Counted from the first letter of the stretch, positions 37,950 to 47,994 are shown. The stretch: DNA of 64,000 nucleotides from JAIOQJ01 sp963718635 (GCA_963718635.1 OY970367.1:2852001-2916000); one strand, 5' to 3'. Made by a program: numbers and translations. The notes: generated from the sequence alone by a model not told the origin.

Positions 37950-38525
37950 ATGTGGCGACTTGCAAGCATTTTAACTCTGGCGATTGCTTTCGCATCGACG
38001 GAATCAGTTCAGGCTCAACGCGGCCCAGGTGGTCCGGGAGGGCGGGGTGGTCCAGGCGGGCGCGGCGGCGAGAGCGATGAAGTTGCCAAGCTTCAAGCCG
38101 ATCTCGATAAGCTGCATTCGGTTCTGAAAGATCTTGAAGGCAAATTGAAGCAGGCCAAAGAAGGTATGGGCCATAAGCAAGATCGTCGGCCGGAAGCGAG
38201 CGAAGGCCGTGGCCGCTTCGGCCCGCCGTCGAAAGGCGAGTTCGGCCGTGGGTTTGAAGGCAAAGGAAAAGGCCCTAGCTCAGCAGCGCCTTCCCATGGT
38301 GAATTCAGTCGTGGCAGCCAGGGCAAAGGCTGGGAGAATTTCACGCCCCCGAGTCGCGGCAGCTATGGCCGTGGCAGCGAAGGCCATAGCCCTTGGGGCA
38401 TGGGGCCCAAAGGTTTTGGGCCGCCTTCGACTTCTTCCAAGAGCTCGCCGAGCCTTGAAAAGCGTCTCGACAAGATCGAAGCGGATCTCGCCGAGCTCAA
38501 GCATGAACTTCGCCGCAAGCGCTAA
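37950..38525 (+). CDS. secreted Gly-rich low-complexity protein
   Basis: The start is placed at the ATG at 37950 (191 aa), which begins a signal peptide (MWRLASILTLAIAFASTES with cleavage after VQA). The mature N-terminus is a collagen-like GPGGPGGRGG stretch, then a coiled-coil segment VAKLQADLDKLHSVLKDLEG. A middle region has four related units of the type PPSKGEFGRGFEGKGKG, APSHGEFSRGSQGKGWEN and PPSRGSYGRGSEGHSPWG. A second coiled coil follows (EKRLDKIEADLAELKHELRR). The two coiled coils suggest self-assembly outside the cytoplasm. No family recognised. Confidence 0.65.
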   Translation: MWRLASILTLAIAFASTESVQAQRGPGGPGGRGGPGGRGGESDEVAKLQADLDKLHSVLKDLEGKLKQAKEGMGHKQDRRPEASEGRGRFGPPSKGEFGRGFEGKGKGPSSAAPSHGEFSRGSQGKGWENFTPPSRGSYGRGSEGHSPWGMGPKGFGPPSTSSKSSPSLEKRLDKIEADLAELKHELRRKR

Positions 38526-38536
38526 ATGAAATCAGT

Positions 38537-38569
38537 CCACGTTTCGCAGTTGGAATCTGCGAAACGTGG
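38537..38569. terminator. bidirectional hairpin between convergent genes
   Basis: A perfect 13-bp stem (CCACGTTTCGCAG / CTGCGAAACGTGG) with a 7-base loop lies between two convergent stop codons. There is no clear T run, so efficiency is uncertain. Confidence 0.55.
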
Positions 38570-38575
38570 GCCTGC

Positions 38576-40027
38576 TTACGCAAGCAATTCGTGAATCACT
38601 TTCGCTTCTTCGACACCCGTCAATTTCTGATCCAATCCCTGATATTTGTACGTGAACTTTTCGTGGTCGAAGCCGAGCAGATGCAGCACGGAGGCGTGAA
38701 AATCGCGGATATGCACAGGGTCTTTGACGATGTTGTAGCTGAAGTCGTCGGTCTCGCCGTAGATCTGGCCGCCGCGGGAGCCGCCGCCTGCCATCCACAT
38801 TGTGAAACAACGCGGGTGATGATCGCGGCCATAGTTGGTCTTCGATAGCCCGCCCTGCGAATAGATCGTTCGGCCGAATTCGCCGCCCCAGATGATCAGG
38901 GTTTCATCGAACAGGCCGCGTTGTTTCAAATCGTTGATCAGGCCCGAGCAAGCCAGGTCGATGTCACGGCATTGCGAAGGCAGCCGGCCGGCGGCGTTTG
39001 AGTGGGTATCCCAGTTGTTCAGATAGATCTGGACAAAACGCACGCCCCGTTCGACGAGCCGGCGCGCCATGAGCACGCTGTTGGCGAATGTGCCTGGCTT
39101 CTTGGCGGCATCGCCGTACATCTTGAACGTCTTCTCCGGCTCCTTGCCCAGGTCGGTCAGTTCGGGCACGCTCGTTTGCATCCGGTAGGCCATCTCGTAT
39201 TGCTGAATGCGCGTATGCGTCTCGGGATCGCCGATCAGCTTCTCGTTCATCTCATTGAGGGCTTTGATGCCATCGAGCGTCTTCCGGCGGATTTCGGTCG
39301 GCACGCCGGGCGGATTGTTGATGAACAAAATCGGATCGCCGGCACTGCGGAAGGAAACGCCGGCATGTTCGCCCGGCAAGTATCCCGATTGCCAAAGCCG
39401 CGCTGAGATGGCCTGAATCTGTTCGGTGTTGGTAGGCTGTGCAACGAGCACGACGAAGGTTGGCAAATTCTGATTGAGCGATCCAAGACCGTAAGACGCC
39501 CAGGCGCCCAGGCAGGGTCGGCCGGTCACTTGATTTCCAGTCTGCATCAAGGTGATAGCGGGCTCATGATTGATCGCTTCCGTGTTCATTGAGCGAATAA
39601 AGCAGATGTCGTCCACCATTTTGGCGGTGTGCGGCAACAGTTCCGAAACCCACATGCCGCTCTTGCCGTGCTGGGCAAACTTGAACATCGAGGGTGCGAT
39701 CGGAAACCGCGCCTGCCCGGAGGTCATCCCCGTGAGCCGTTGCCCTTTGCGGATCGTCTCGGGCAGATCCTTGTCGTACCAGTCGTTCATCTTCGGCTTG
39801 TAGTCGTAAAGATCCATCTGCGCAGGTCCGCCGACCATATGCAGATAAATCACCTGCTTGGCTTTAGGAGCATGGTGCGTCAGGAATCCGCTTACCGCGT
39901 CGCGTTCGGCGCCGCTAGCGTTTTCGCCCAGCAAGGTCGCCAGCGCCGCACCGCCAAGCAAGTGCGTGCCCGACTTCAAAAAATGACGACGGGTGAGATT
40001 TTGGGCATAGGAGATAAAGGGATTCAT
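38576..40027 (-). CDS. DUF1501 family exported protein
   Basis: A 483-aa member of the DUF1501 family, related to the alkaline phosphatase/sulfatase fold and usually encoded next to a PSD1 protein. The N-terminus carries a Tat-type signal: LTRRHFLKSGTHLLGGAALA. Family landmarks are QVIYLHMVGGPAQMDLYDYK, FIRSMNTEAINHEPAITLMQ, RPCLGAWASYGLGSLNQNLP, NNWDTHSNAAGRLPSQCRDI, LIIWGGEFGRTIYSQGG and GRDHHPRCFTMWMAGGGSRG. The ATG overlaps the TGA of the ORF6N gene, so it is the last gene of a long minus-strand operon that begins with PSD1 at 45335. It probably works with PSD1 outside the cytoplasm on an unknown substrate. Confidence 0.92.
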   Translation of the reverse strand: MNPFISYAQNLTRRHFLKSGTHLLGGAALATLLGENASGAERDAVSGFLTHHAPKAKQVIYLHMVGGPAQMDLYDYKPKMNDWYDKDLPETIRKGQRLTGMTSGQARFPIAPSMFKFAQHGKSGMWVSELLPHTAKMVDDICFIRSMNTEAINHEPAITLMQTGNQVTGRPCLGAWASYGLGSLNQNLPTFVVLVAQPTNTEQIQAISARLWQSGYLPGEHAGVSFRSAGDPILFINNPPGVPTEIRRKTLDGIKALNEMNEKLIGDPETHTRIQQYEMAYRMQTSVPELTDLGKEPEKTFKMYGDAAKKPGTFANSVLMARRLVERGVRFVQIYLNNWDTHSNAAGRLPSQCRDIDLACSGLINDLKQRGLFDETLIIWGGEFGRTIYSQGGLSKTNYGRDHHPRCFTMWMAGGGSRGGQIYGETDDFSYNIVKDPVHIRDFHASVLHLLGFDHEKFTYKYQGLDQKLTGVEEAKVIHELLA

Positions 40028-40542
40028 TTGGAAGGTTCCTTGGGTTGGTCGCCTGTCGCGTTCGGTGTTTGAAAGCCGATCTTCCCTTTGGGCGCTGGCG
40101 GCTTCTCCAGCATTCTTCCGAGCACTTCATCGATGGCGCGAATCTGTCTGTCGTGTAGCTGCACGGATTCCGCTAATTGTTGAATCCGAATAACCAACTC
40201 ACCCGGCATAGCGATGAGCCGTCGAATGCGAACGAAAGCCCGCATGATTTCAATATTCACCTTCACGGCGGTCGGCGAACGCAAGACACTCGAGAGCATC
40301 GCCACGCCTTGCTCGGTGAATACCCATGGCAGTTTGCGACGGCCGCCATGATCCAATCTTGATGTCACAGATTGTGACATCAAGTCCTTAACCTCTTGCA
40401 GCGTAAGCTGAAACGCAAAATCCGAAGGAAACCGTTCGGGGTTTCTTTTCGTCGCCTGATTGAGAGCCATAGTCGTGACCCCGTAAAGTTCCGCAAGATC
40501 GGAATCGAGCATCAGGCGTTGATCGCGAACGCTTACAAGCAT
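40024..40542 (-). CDS. ORF6N-domain (KilA-N-like) DNA-binding protein
   Basis: A 172-aa protein with an N-terminal ORF6N domain: RDQRLMLDSDLAELYGVTTM, ALNQATKRNPERFPSDFAFQ and WVFTEQGVAMLSSVLRSPTA. These domains are most common in phage and mobile-element proteins and bind DNA. A coiled-coil segment (ELVIRIQQLAESVQLHDRQI) and a Pro/Lys-rich tail follow. Its TGA overlaps the start of the DUF1501 gene (ATGA). It is unexpected inside a PSD1-DUF1501 operon. Confidence 0.88.
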   Translation of the reverse strand: MLVSVRDQRLMLDSDLAELYGVTTMALNQATKRNPERFPSDFAFQLTLQEVKDLMSQSVTSRLDHGGRRKLPWVFTEQGVAMLSSVLRSPTAVKVNIEIMRAFVRIRRLIAMPGELVIRIQQLAESVQLHDRQIRAIDEVLGRMLEKPPAPKGKIGFQTPNATGDQPKEPSK

Positions 40543-40543
40543 T

Positions 40544-40870
40544 CTACTCGCTCAATCGCCGCAACTCATCACGAGCCAAGTTCTCAGCACGCTCAATGGT
40601 ATCGGTGAAAGTCGCCATCCGACCAACCGATTCCCAAAACTCCGCAACTTTTCCAATGCCAGGAACATTCTCTTCGGTCCACTTATACATCGAAATCTGG
40701 AAGGCTGAAACTGCGAGACGTTTTATTTCGGCCATGTAGCGGCCGCATTCAGAAACGATTGTCGCTTCGAGTTCTCGCATCATTTCCTCCGGCACATTTC
40801 GACTTCGGGAAATGCGACCGGACTGTTTCGCCCACCACACATCCAATATTACCAAACGGCTCGGCACCAC
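40544..40870 (-). CDS. helical protein of unknown function upstream of ORF6N
   Basis: The frame is 108 codons, ending one base before the ORF6N start. The start is uncertain: 40870 (GTG) or an internal GTG/ATG. The core PEEMMRELEATIVSECGRYM and EIKRLAVSAFQISMYKWTEE is helical. A middle loop ENVPGIGKVAEFW leads to another helix TIERAENLARDELRRL. The helix pattern might be a small four-helix bundle, but I recognise no family. Confidence 0.5.
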   Translation of the reverse strand: MVPSRLVILDVWWAKQSGRISRSRNVPEEMMRELEATIVSECGRYMAEIKRLAVSAFQISMYKWTEENVPGIGKVAEFWESVGRMATFTDTIERAENLARDELRRLSE

Positions 40871-40896
40871 GATCCTTGCGTTATCCTACGCTTTCA

Positions 40897-41619
40897 TCAG
40901 CGGACGCAGAATCGCGCGAGAACTCGAACCTGATCGGCCGGTAGCAGAGGAGTGCCGTTTGCCGATTTCCGGTTCTTCGGGACTGAATGTTCCGATGATG
41001 CGAAAGCTTGAGCAAGTTGACCGAAAGCGCGTTTAATCTCAGCCTCCAATTCAATCGCCGCTTTTTTCGCATGGGCATCACCGCTTGAAGCTGCGATTCG
41101 ATACCAGCGTAACGCCGCCTGAATATCTTGCTCGACTCCTTCGCCCCTTTCATAGACTCCTGCCAGAGCATACTGAGAATCTGCATCACCCTGCTCAGCA
41201 GCTTTTCTGTACCACTTGATGGCATCACCAATACTCTTTGCTGTGCCGATCCCGAAAAAGAAACAACGCGCCAGTTCCGCTTGAGCGTCGAGGTCACCGC
41301 CGTCAGCCGCCTTTAGATAGTAACCGAAAGCCGTCTTTAGGTTTTTTCGCACTCCTTCACCTGATTCGTGAGAAACCGCGAGATCGTATTGCGCAGGCCC
41401 GTAACCCTTATCAGCGGCTTTCTTCAACAGTTGCACCGCCTTCTTAAGATCCTTCGATACGCCTTTTCCATGAATATGCCAATTCGCCCATGCGTACACG
41501 GCAGGCGGGTAGCCCGATTCCGCCGCCAGCCGAAGCGCTTCTATTGGTAACGGACCACCGGTTTTGTCGGCTTTCTTAGCTAATTGAAGCGCTACTTCGT
41601 ATTGTTCTTGGCCAGTCAT
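40897..41619 (-). CDS. Sel1-like repeat protein
   Basis: The start is taken as the ATG at 41619 (240 aa). At least four Sel1 units of 36 residues are visible, with the pattern A..LG..Y..G.GV..D...A..WY..AA..G.A: for example VYAWANWHIHGKGVSKDLKK, QYDLAVSHESGEGVRKNLKT, ARCFFFGIGTAKSIGDAIKW and YALAGVYERGEGVEQDIQAA. There is no signal peptide, so the protein is cytoplasmic. Sel1 proteins act as scaffolds. The C-terminal ~45 residues after the repeats are not conserved in type. It lies in the inserted block between PSD1 and DUF1501. Confidence 0.85.
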   Translation of the reverse strand: MTGQEQYEVALQLAKKADKTGGPLPIEALRLAAESGYPPAVYAWANWHIHGKGVSKDLKKAVQLLKKAADKGYGPAQYDLAVSHESGEGVRKNLKTAFGYYLKAADGGDLDAQAELARCFFFGIGTAKSIGDAIKWYRKAAEQGDADSQYALAGVYERGEGVEQDIQAALRWYRIAASSGDAHAKKAAIELEAEIKRAFGQLAQAFASSEHSVPKNRKSANGTPLLPADQVRVLARFCVR

Positions 41620-41655
41620 GTGCTTCCCAGTTTCCAAAATCAATTCTCTTATACA

Positions 41656-41897
41656 TCAACCATTGTTCTCAGAAGCGATGTCCGAATCGGATGGTGGCCA
41701 AGGGCCTTTATGTCTTCTGGGCCTTCGTCTCGGATAACCACGATATTCATCACCCTTCTCGCCGCCGTAGTCTGCATCTTTTCTTGCCGCGCCTTGTTCG
41801 TGATCCTCACGAGTCGATTTCCGTTTTCCCTTTCGATGTCGGCGGCCGCCCGATGACTTGGCCATGAAAGAAATATCCTATCTTTCCGATCTCGCAA
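41656..41897 (-). CDS. short ORF, reading frame ambiguous
   Basis: Two overlapping frames compete. One (ATG at 41865, 69 aa) is highly charged: MAKSSGGRRHRKGKRKSTRE, ending SDSDIASENNG. The other (TTG at 41897, 82 aa) has VRITNKARQEKMQTTAARRV, then MNIVVIRDEGPEDIKALGHH. Neither has a strong ribosome site. The spacing in the operon suggests one of them is real. Confidence 0.3.
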
Positions 41898-41906
41898 GTT
41901 TCTACG

Positions 41907-42143
41907 TCACGCCGGCCACGGCTCCACAATCCCCAACTCATCTACTAAATGCCCTCGCATCGCGTCATCCGTGCAGCGGCCAAGTCGTTGGAAGAACGTT
42001 GGCAACTTACTTGAGAAAGCATTCAAAAGGATCGGCCTTGGATTGACGCCATGCCCAATCTGGTGGCGATACTCCATCACAGTGGTAAGGCTTTGCACCG
42101 CCTCCAGGATGATCACCTTTTGAATGATTTCCGATAACTTCAT
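41907..42143 (-). CDS. small unknown protein after PSD1
   Basis: An ATG at 42143 with an ideal ribosome site AGGAG, 27 bases after the PSD1 stop, opens MKLSEIIQKVIILEAVQSLT. The 78-aa frame continues VMEYRHQIGHGVNPRPILLN and ends at TGA. The later part (KLPTFFQRLGRCTDDAMRGH) has a less natural composition, so a frame break inside is possible. No family recognised. Confidence 0.5.
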   Translation of the reverse strand: MKLSEIIQKVIILEAVQSLTTVMEYRHQIGHGVNPRPILLNAFSSKLPTFFQRLGRCTDDAMRGHLVDELGIVEPWPA

Positions 42144-42169
42144 GGATGCTCCTGCTCTTTTCCCGAAGC

Positions 42170-45100
42170 TTACTTGTTCAGCACTTCATCCAAGTTCAGC
42201 AATTGATTGGCCACCATTGTCCACGCTGCCAGGGTGGGACCGTCCAAAGTGGAATCGACTTTGGCCTCGCCAACGTCCAACAGTTTTTTCGCATCGTCGG
42301 GATGAGCTTTATAGAACGCGAACAGTTCATCAAAGAGTTTCGTGACGACCTGAGACTCTCCGTCCGACATTGACCGGCAGAGAAGTTTCCGGGCCATCGC
42401 TTCGAGGCGATCTTTCTCGGCTGATTCCTTCATCGTATTTTGGGCCAGTATCTTGGCGGCTTCCACCATCTGCGGGTCGTTCAGCGTCACCAACGCTTGC
42501 AACGGAGTGTTGGTCCGTTCGCGGCGGGTCGCGCAGGTCTCGCGGTTGGGCGCATTTAGAATTTCCATCGAAGCCGGCGGCGCTGCCCGCTTCCAGAACG
42601 TATACATGCTGCGACGGTAGAGCTTCTCCCCTTTGTCCTGCACGTAATTACGGGTGGTGCTGCCGGGCATGGCAACGGCTTCCCATACACCTGTCGGCTG
42701 ATAGGGCTTCACGCTCGGGCCGCCGATTTTCGGCACCAGCAGGCCGCTGGCCGAAAGGGCATAATCGCGGATCATCTCGGCATCCATGCGATAGCGCGGG
42801 CCATGCGACAACAGCCGGTTCTGCGGGTCGGCTTCCACCTTTTCCTTGGTGGTCGCTGCGGACTGCCGATAGGCGGCCGAGGTCACCAACAGCTTGAAGA
42901 ACTTCTTGATGTCCCAACCGCCTTCGCGGAATTCGACTGCCATCCAATCCAACAGTTCCGGATGCGTGGGCAAGTCGCCGGCAATGCCAAAATCATTCGT
43001 GGTGCGCACGATGCCGTTGCCGAACAGTTCCTGCCAGAAACGGTTCACAGTGACACGTGCAGTAAGCGGTTGGTCAGGTCGCAGCAGCCATTGGGCGAAG
43101 CCGAGTCGATTCTTCGGCAGATCATCCGGAAAGGCGGGCAGTGCCTTCGGAGTACCAGCGGGCACCTGATCCTTGCGCTTGTCGTAATCACCGCGACTGA
43201 GAATAAACGCTTTGGCCGGTTCCATCTTTTCGTTCATCACGTAGGCGGTCGTGCCGCGCGATTTCATGCTCACCTCTTCCTGTTCCAGCAGGACGACTTT
43301 CGCATCAATTTCCCGATAGGGTGCATCGTTGCCCGCCAGCCACCAGGTAAAGAGTTCATCACCTTCCTGCCGGGTGCGCTTGTCGGCCGGCTTGGCGAGA
43401 ATTTCACTGGCCCGCTGAGACTTAGCTAATTGTTCCGCTTCGACGCCATCCAACATCTTGGCATAGATGCGCACATCTTGAAGGGCCACGTTGGCGATGC
43501 GTTCGCCGGCATGGCGCTGGCCAATTTTCAATGGCACTTTTGTCTTCGTCGAGCCATGCAGCTTGTCACTCTCAACTTCCGTCGGTTGCAAAACTCCGTT
43601 GTAGTAGATCTTCACGCCGGCCGCTTTGCTCGACCCGTCATAAGTCATGCTGACATGCGTCCACTCGTTCGATTTCAAAGGCGTCTTGGCCACCACTTTC
43701 AGCGCATCTTCAGGCCAGCCGCCGATGATATGCGTGCCAACTTTGTCTCCTTGCAGCCAGAGGTCCCAACCCTGGTGTTTGTTGGCCGGCGTTTCCATGC
43801 GCGCGACGAGAGCGCCAGTCTGGTTGCGTTTGGTTATTTTTACCCAGGCCGAGACGGTGAACTTCTGATCGCGATCAAAATCGCCTACGTCTTTGAATTC
43901 AAGACTGGCGCCCGGCTGAATGGCGATCGCCTTGCTCGAATTTCTACCGGGCGCCCATGCGTATCCTCCATCGAGCGTCAGCTTGCGGGGCTGCCCGGCT
44001 ACGGTGACATTGAATTCTTTGCCTTTGCCCTCATCGAGCGGCGCTCGCAACACTAATCCTTCGGTGAGATCTTTGCCCGCGGCATCCGCCTTCGCCGTTT
44101 TCTGCCATTTGTCAAAGTCCGGCCGCGCCTCCTTCTTCCGCGCGTCGAGCTTGGCCTTCAACGACTCAACTTCTTTGGCGATAACGGCAAAGCGTTCGCG
44201 ATCCTCCGCGGTTGGCACTGTAATCACTGGCGGCGTGTTCGGGATGTTGCCGTCCATCGCGGCCTGCGTGGTGTTGTTGAAAAACGCAGAAAGAGAATAA
44301 AACTCGCGCTGGCTGATTGGGTCAAATTTGTGATCGTGACAGACGGCACAGCCAGCTGTCAGACCCATCCACGCCGCAGCAGTCGTTTCGGTGCGGTCGC
44401 GGGTATAGAGAACGAGATATTCCTCGGCGATCGCTCCACCTTCGCTTGTCGTGATGTTGCAACGGTTGAAACCAGAGGCGATCTGTTGATCGATCGTGCG
44501 GTTGGGCAAAAGGTCTCCCGCCAGTTGTTCAATGGTGAATTGATCGAACGGCTGATTGCGGTTGAACGCCTGGATAACCCAATCACGATAGGCCCAGATT
44601 TCGCGGTAATTGTCGATATGGATGCCGTGCGTGTCGCCGTAGCGGGCGACGTCCAGCCAGTAACGGCCGCGGTGTTCGCCCCACTGCGGTGAACTCATCA
44701 ATTTATCGACATACTTCTCGTAGTAGTCGGGCGACCTGTCGTTGACGAACTCTTCTACCTCGGCCGGCTTAGGCGGCAGGCCGATCAGATCGAGACTAAG
44801 ACGTCGGGCTAAAGTACGCCGATCGGCTTCCGGCGCCGGCTGCAAACCGCGCTTGTCTAATTCTGCCAAGATGAACCGATCGATCGGGTTGCGCACCCAG
44901 GCTGCGTTCTTGACAGCCGGCAACTCGGCACGAACCGGCGCAATGAACGACCAATGCGGCTGATACTCCGCCCCCTCCGCGATCCAACGCTTGAGTGTCT
45001 CTTTCTGCGCCTGCAGTGAGTTTCTTATTGCTCTTGGCCGGCGGCATCGCCTCTTCAACATCATCTGACAGAATGCGCGTGATCATCGCACTCTCACTGA

Positions 45101-45335
45101 TATTGCCCGGCGCCACTGCTTTGGCTTTGACGGCCGCTTCCTTCTGATCGAGCCGTAACCCGGCTTTGCGAGCCGCGCTGTCCGGCCCGTGGCAGGCGAA
45201 GCAGTTATCCGCGAGAATAGGCCGAATATCGCGGTTGAATTCGAGTTTCTTGTCGGCCCGCGCGGTCGTCATGGCCGACAAGATCACGATGAGGCAGAGT
45301 GCCGGTGGCAAGTGAATTCGCGAAGTCAAAGTCAT
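42170..45335 (-). pseudogene. PSD1 / cytochrome-domain protein with LamG insert, one frame break
   Basis: A planctomycete PSCyt1-DUF1549-DUF1553 protein of about 1055 aa. The start is the ATG at 45335 with a signal peptide (LPPALCLIVILSAMTTARA). PSCyt1 follows, with the heme motif CFACH in ILADNCFACHGPDSAARKAG. A break near 45018 separates AKSNKKLT from QAQKETLKRWIAEGAEYQPH. DUF1549 (PSCyt2) has RRLSLDLIGLPPKPAEVEEF and GEHRGRYWLDVARYGDTHG, and a second CxxCH occurs in TAGCAVCHDHKFDPIS. A LamG-like beta domain (about 600-760) includes FTVSAWVKITKRNQTGALVA. DUF1553 (PSD1) has VTVNRFWQELFGNGIVRTTN and PNRETCATRRERTNTPLQAL. It heads the operon that ends in DUF1501. Confidence 0.9.
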
Positions 45336-45358
45336 ATCTAGTGCTTCCTATAACAGAT

Positions 45359-46045
45359 TCAAAGTTTGCTTTGGGCCGCCAGGGCCTTGGTCCAATATTT
45401 AATTCCAGAACGAATATGCGTGGCCATCGCTCTCGAAGACTGTTTGCGGTCGCCGGCCAACATCGCTTCCACTATCGCTAAATGTTCGTAAGACTCGGCT
45501 GTAACGCGATGGTAATCGTGCAGGGCCTCATCGTGCCGCCAAGCCATGTCGCGAAAGGCCCGGAACAGAATCTTCAACCGGGCAATCTCTTTCGCCAGGA
45601 ACGCATTGCCGCTCGATTCGGCGATCAAATCGTGCAGACGGCTGTCGAGCGTACGCGCCTCCGCAACCGCATCCGGGTTCAGAGGGTCTTCCACTTGTGC
45701 CAATTCTCTTAAGTGAGCAGCAAGCACGCGCAATTCGTCCTTATCGGTACGCCCACAGGCGGAGCGCACCGCCTCACACTCCAGCACGTGCCGAACCTGA
45801 CAGATGTCCCGTACCTCACGGACCGTCACTTGGCGTACCACGGCCCCACGGTTCGGCAATAGATCGATGATGCCGATCCCGGCCAACGCGATAAGCGCTT
45901 CACGAATGGGTGTATGACTCACGCCGAATCGCACGGCCAACTCTTGTGTAACCAGATGCGTGCCCGCCTGGAGCCGACCATTGAACACATCATCCAATAC
46001 CGATTCAACGATCGATTGCCTTCGCAGGCCATGATCGCAGTGCAT
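45359..46045 (-). CDS. GntR-family transcriptional regulator (FCD type)
   Basis: The start is taken as the ATG at 46045 (228 aa); GTG or TTG codons slightly upstream are possible. The N-terminal winged helix has VESVLDDVFNGRLQAGTHLV, ELAVRFGVSHTPIREALIAL and DLLPNRGAVVRQVTVREVRD. The C-terminal FCD domain, an all-helical ligand-binding and dimerization module, shows metal-type residues in TLDSRLHDLIAESSGN, WRHDEALHDYHRVTAESYEH and SRAMATHIRSGI. The ligand may be a carboxylate or sugar acid. It lies immediately upstream of PSD1 on the same strand (23 bases), so it may regulate that operon. Confidence 0.88.
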   Translation of the reverse strand: MHCDHGLRRQSIVESVLDDVFNGRLQAGTHLVTQELAVRFGVSHTPIREALIALAGIGIIDLLPNRGAVVRQVTVREVRDICQVRHVLECEAVRSACGRTDKDELRVLAAHLRELAQVEDPLNPDAVAEARTLDSRLHDLIAESSGNAFLAKEIARLKILFRAFRDMAWRHDEALHDYHRVTAESYEHLAIVEAMLAGDRKQSSRAMATHIRSGIKYWTKALAAQSKL

Positions 46046-46202
46046 CACCGCTGTACCGTTGGCGTTCGACAAAAAGGCACCACCGTTGAATACAATAGGA
46101 GCGACAAGCGAGGGAATCGCGGGGAGGCAGGCTCTCTGAAATGCTATCACGACCGTCCCGGCAAGGCAACCGGATTCTATAGAATTTCTTCTGGAACAGC
46201 CG

Positions 46203-47116
46203 ATGCGTATTCTGATCACCGGCGGCACGGGCTTAGTGGGCCGACGGCTTGCCCCCGTCCTCATCGAGCAGGGCCATGAGGTGCTCATCCTCAGCCGAAA
46301 CAGCGATGCGAAGGTAGCAGCCGGCGTTGTTCCGCTCGTGGGCAATGCTTCCGAAGCCAGCCCTTGGCTCGATCGCCTCGACACGTGCGCTGCCGTGTTT
46401 CATCTGGCCGGCGAGAATCTCTTCGCCAAGCGCTGGACCAACAAGTTCAAGAAGCGCCTGCGCGATAGCCGTGTCGACAGCACCCGGCTCATTGCCGAAC
46501 GGATGGCCCTTCACCCATTCAATGAAGATGGCTCGCGCAAACTGTTGGTCACCGCCTCGGCCGTCGGCTACTACGGCATGCACGATGCCGATGAGCTCGA
46601 CGAAACCAGCCCGCCCGGCGCCGACTTTTTAGCCCGCCTTTGCGTTGACTGGGAGGAAGCCGCCGAGCCGGCAACGGCGGTCGGCGTGCGGGTTGTCCAT
46701 CCTCGCTTCGGCATGGTTCTCGACCGCGAAGAGGGCGCCTTGCCGAAAATGGCCAAGCCCTTCCGACTCATGGCCGGTGGCTACGTAAGCGATGGTAAAC
46801 AGTGGATGAGTTGGATCCATATCACCGATTTAGTGAATTTGCTTCTATTTATTCTCGAACGAAAAGAGATCGAAGGGGCCATTAATGCCACAGCCCCCGA
46901 ACCGCTCACCAACTGGGGCTTCTCAAAACTGTTAGGCAAAGTCCTCCACCGCCCCTGTTGGCTCCAAGTCCCCAGCCTGGCCCTGCCCTCGCCCTCGGCC
47001 AAGCAGCAACATTGGCTACCAAAGGCCAACGTGTCCTGCCCCAACGCGCCACGCAACTCGGCTTCACCTTCCAATACCCCGACCCCGAGGTTGCCCTGCG
47101 GCAGTTGCTCACCTAA
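46203..47116 (+). pseudogene. TIGR01777-type NAD-dependent epimerase, one frame break
   Basis: A short-chain dehydrogenase-like epimerase of about 304 aa (YfcH/SDR39U1 family). The start is MRILITGGTGLVGRRLAPVL, with the GGTGLVG dinucleotide loop. Further motifs are CAAVFHLAGENLFAKRWTNK, LLVTASAVGYYG with the active YxxxK-like region reduced as usual, and WIHITDLVNLLLFILERKEI. The last ~45 codons are in another frame: after SLAL, adding one G near 46989 gives RLALGQAATLATKGQRVLPQ and LGFTFQYPDPEVALRQLLT to TAA (47114-47116). The break is probably a consensus error. It diverges from the GntR gene. Confidence 0.85.
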
Positions 47117-47277
47117 CAGCATTTGACTCTGCTGCGCGAAATGCTCACACTAACCCGAAGCGTGAGCGAGGCGCGGCCCTGAAGCGTTAGCGTTAATAGA
47201 AGCGGTTCTTGGATTTTCTTTGCGCCTTTGCGGCTTTGCGCGAGAATTCTTCCTTGGAAAAGTGCTAACAAGCTCTT

Positions 47278-47994
47278 TCACCCCGCCCCATTCAACGAAA
47301 TGCCCGCTGCCCGCAATTTCGCCTCCAGATGCTCAACGCGCTTTTGTGCCTCATCCGCTCGCTGCATTTCGGCCGCCGCGCGCTCTTTGGCGTTCGGCAC
47401 CAATTTCCCGTCGGCATCGATCCAGCGCAGCCAGGTATCGGTTGAACCTTCTATCTCCCCTGCCCACAGTGTTAGACCAAGACCCAGATTCCCAAATTGA
47501 CTGGCATCAACGGGAACGTATCGCCCATTTTGCATACCGAACGCGCACAGCAGGCCGCCATCGAGATGTTCGTCCGGATCGAAAATGACATAAAAGGGAA
47601 CGTTGATGCGTTGGTAGGCCTTCAGCTTATCCGTATCTTCCCGGCCTCTCTTGTCTGAAACGACCTCAATAACAACGTCCGGCGGCTTGCCAACCACCCA
47701 GACAAAGTACGACCGCGAATCGCTCTCGCGCGCCTGTGCCGGCGATTCCACATCGATCGCGAACATCGCATCCGGCGCCAACGGCGGCTCTTTATAGGTG
47801 AAAAAAAGCCCCACATTCGCCAACACCCGGAACGGCCGACCCTCCGGACTCTTCCACGACGTCCACAACGGCTCGGTCAACAATCGATACTGCTTTTCGA
47901 CAAAGAGATCGACAGCCTTGCCGTCGTGTGTGATTATCAGGCTCGTGTCCGGATATGAGGGGTCATCCGGATCCAAGGGCGTTAGCGCCGCCAT
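47278..47994 (-). CDS. Uma2 family (DUF820) protein
   Basis: A restriction-endonuclease-fold protein, 238 aa, of the Uma2 family common in planctomycetes and cyanobacteria. The core has ALAPDAMFAIDV-type sequence (PPLAPDAMFAIDV), DVVIEVVSDKRGREDTDKLK and VPFYVIFDPDEHLDGGLL. These match the PD-(D/E)XK pattern (Asp in PDAMF, Glu in VIEVVS, Lys in KLKAY). A C-terminal coiled coil (ERAAAEMQRADEAQKRVEHL) follows. The biochemical activity of Uma2 proteins is not established. It is divergent from the three-gene cassette at 48248. Confidence 0.88.
   Translation of the reverse strand: MAALTPLDPDDPSYPDTSLIITHDGKAVDLFVEKQYRLLTEPLWTSWKSPEGRPFRVLANVGLFFTYKEPPLAPDAMFAIDVESPAQARESDSRSYFVWVVGKPPDVVIEVVSDKRGREDTDKLKAYQRINVPFYVIFDPDEHLDGGLLCAFGMQNGRYVPVDASQFGNLGLGLTLWAGEIEGSTDTWLRWIDADGKLVPNAKERAAAEMQRADEAQKRVEHLEAKLRAAGISLNGAG

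Noticed and set aside
40881..41297. 138-codon minus-strand frame overlapping the Sel1 gene
   Set aside because: It is out of frame with the clear Sel1 repeats and has no repeats of its own.
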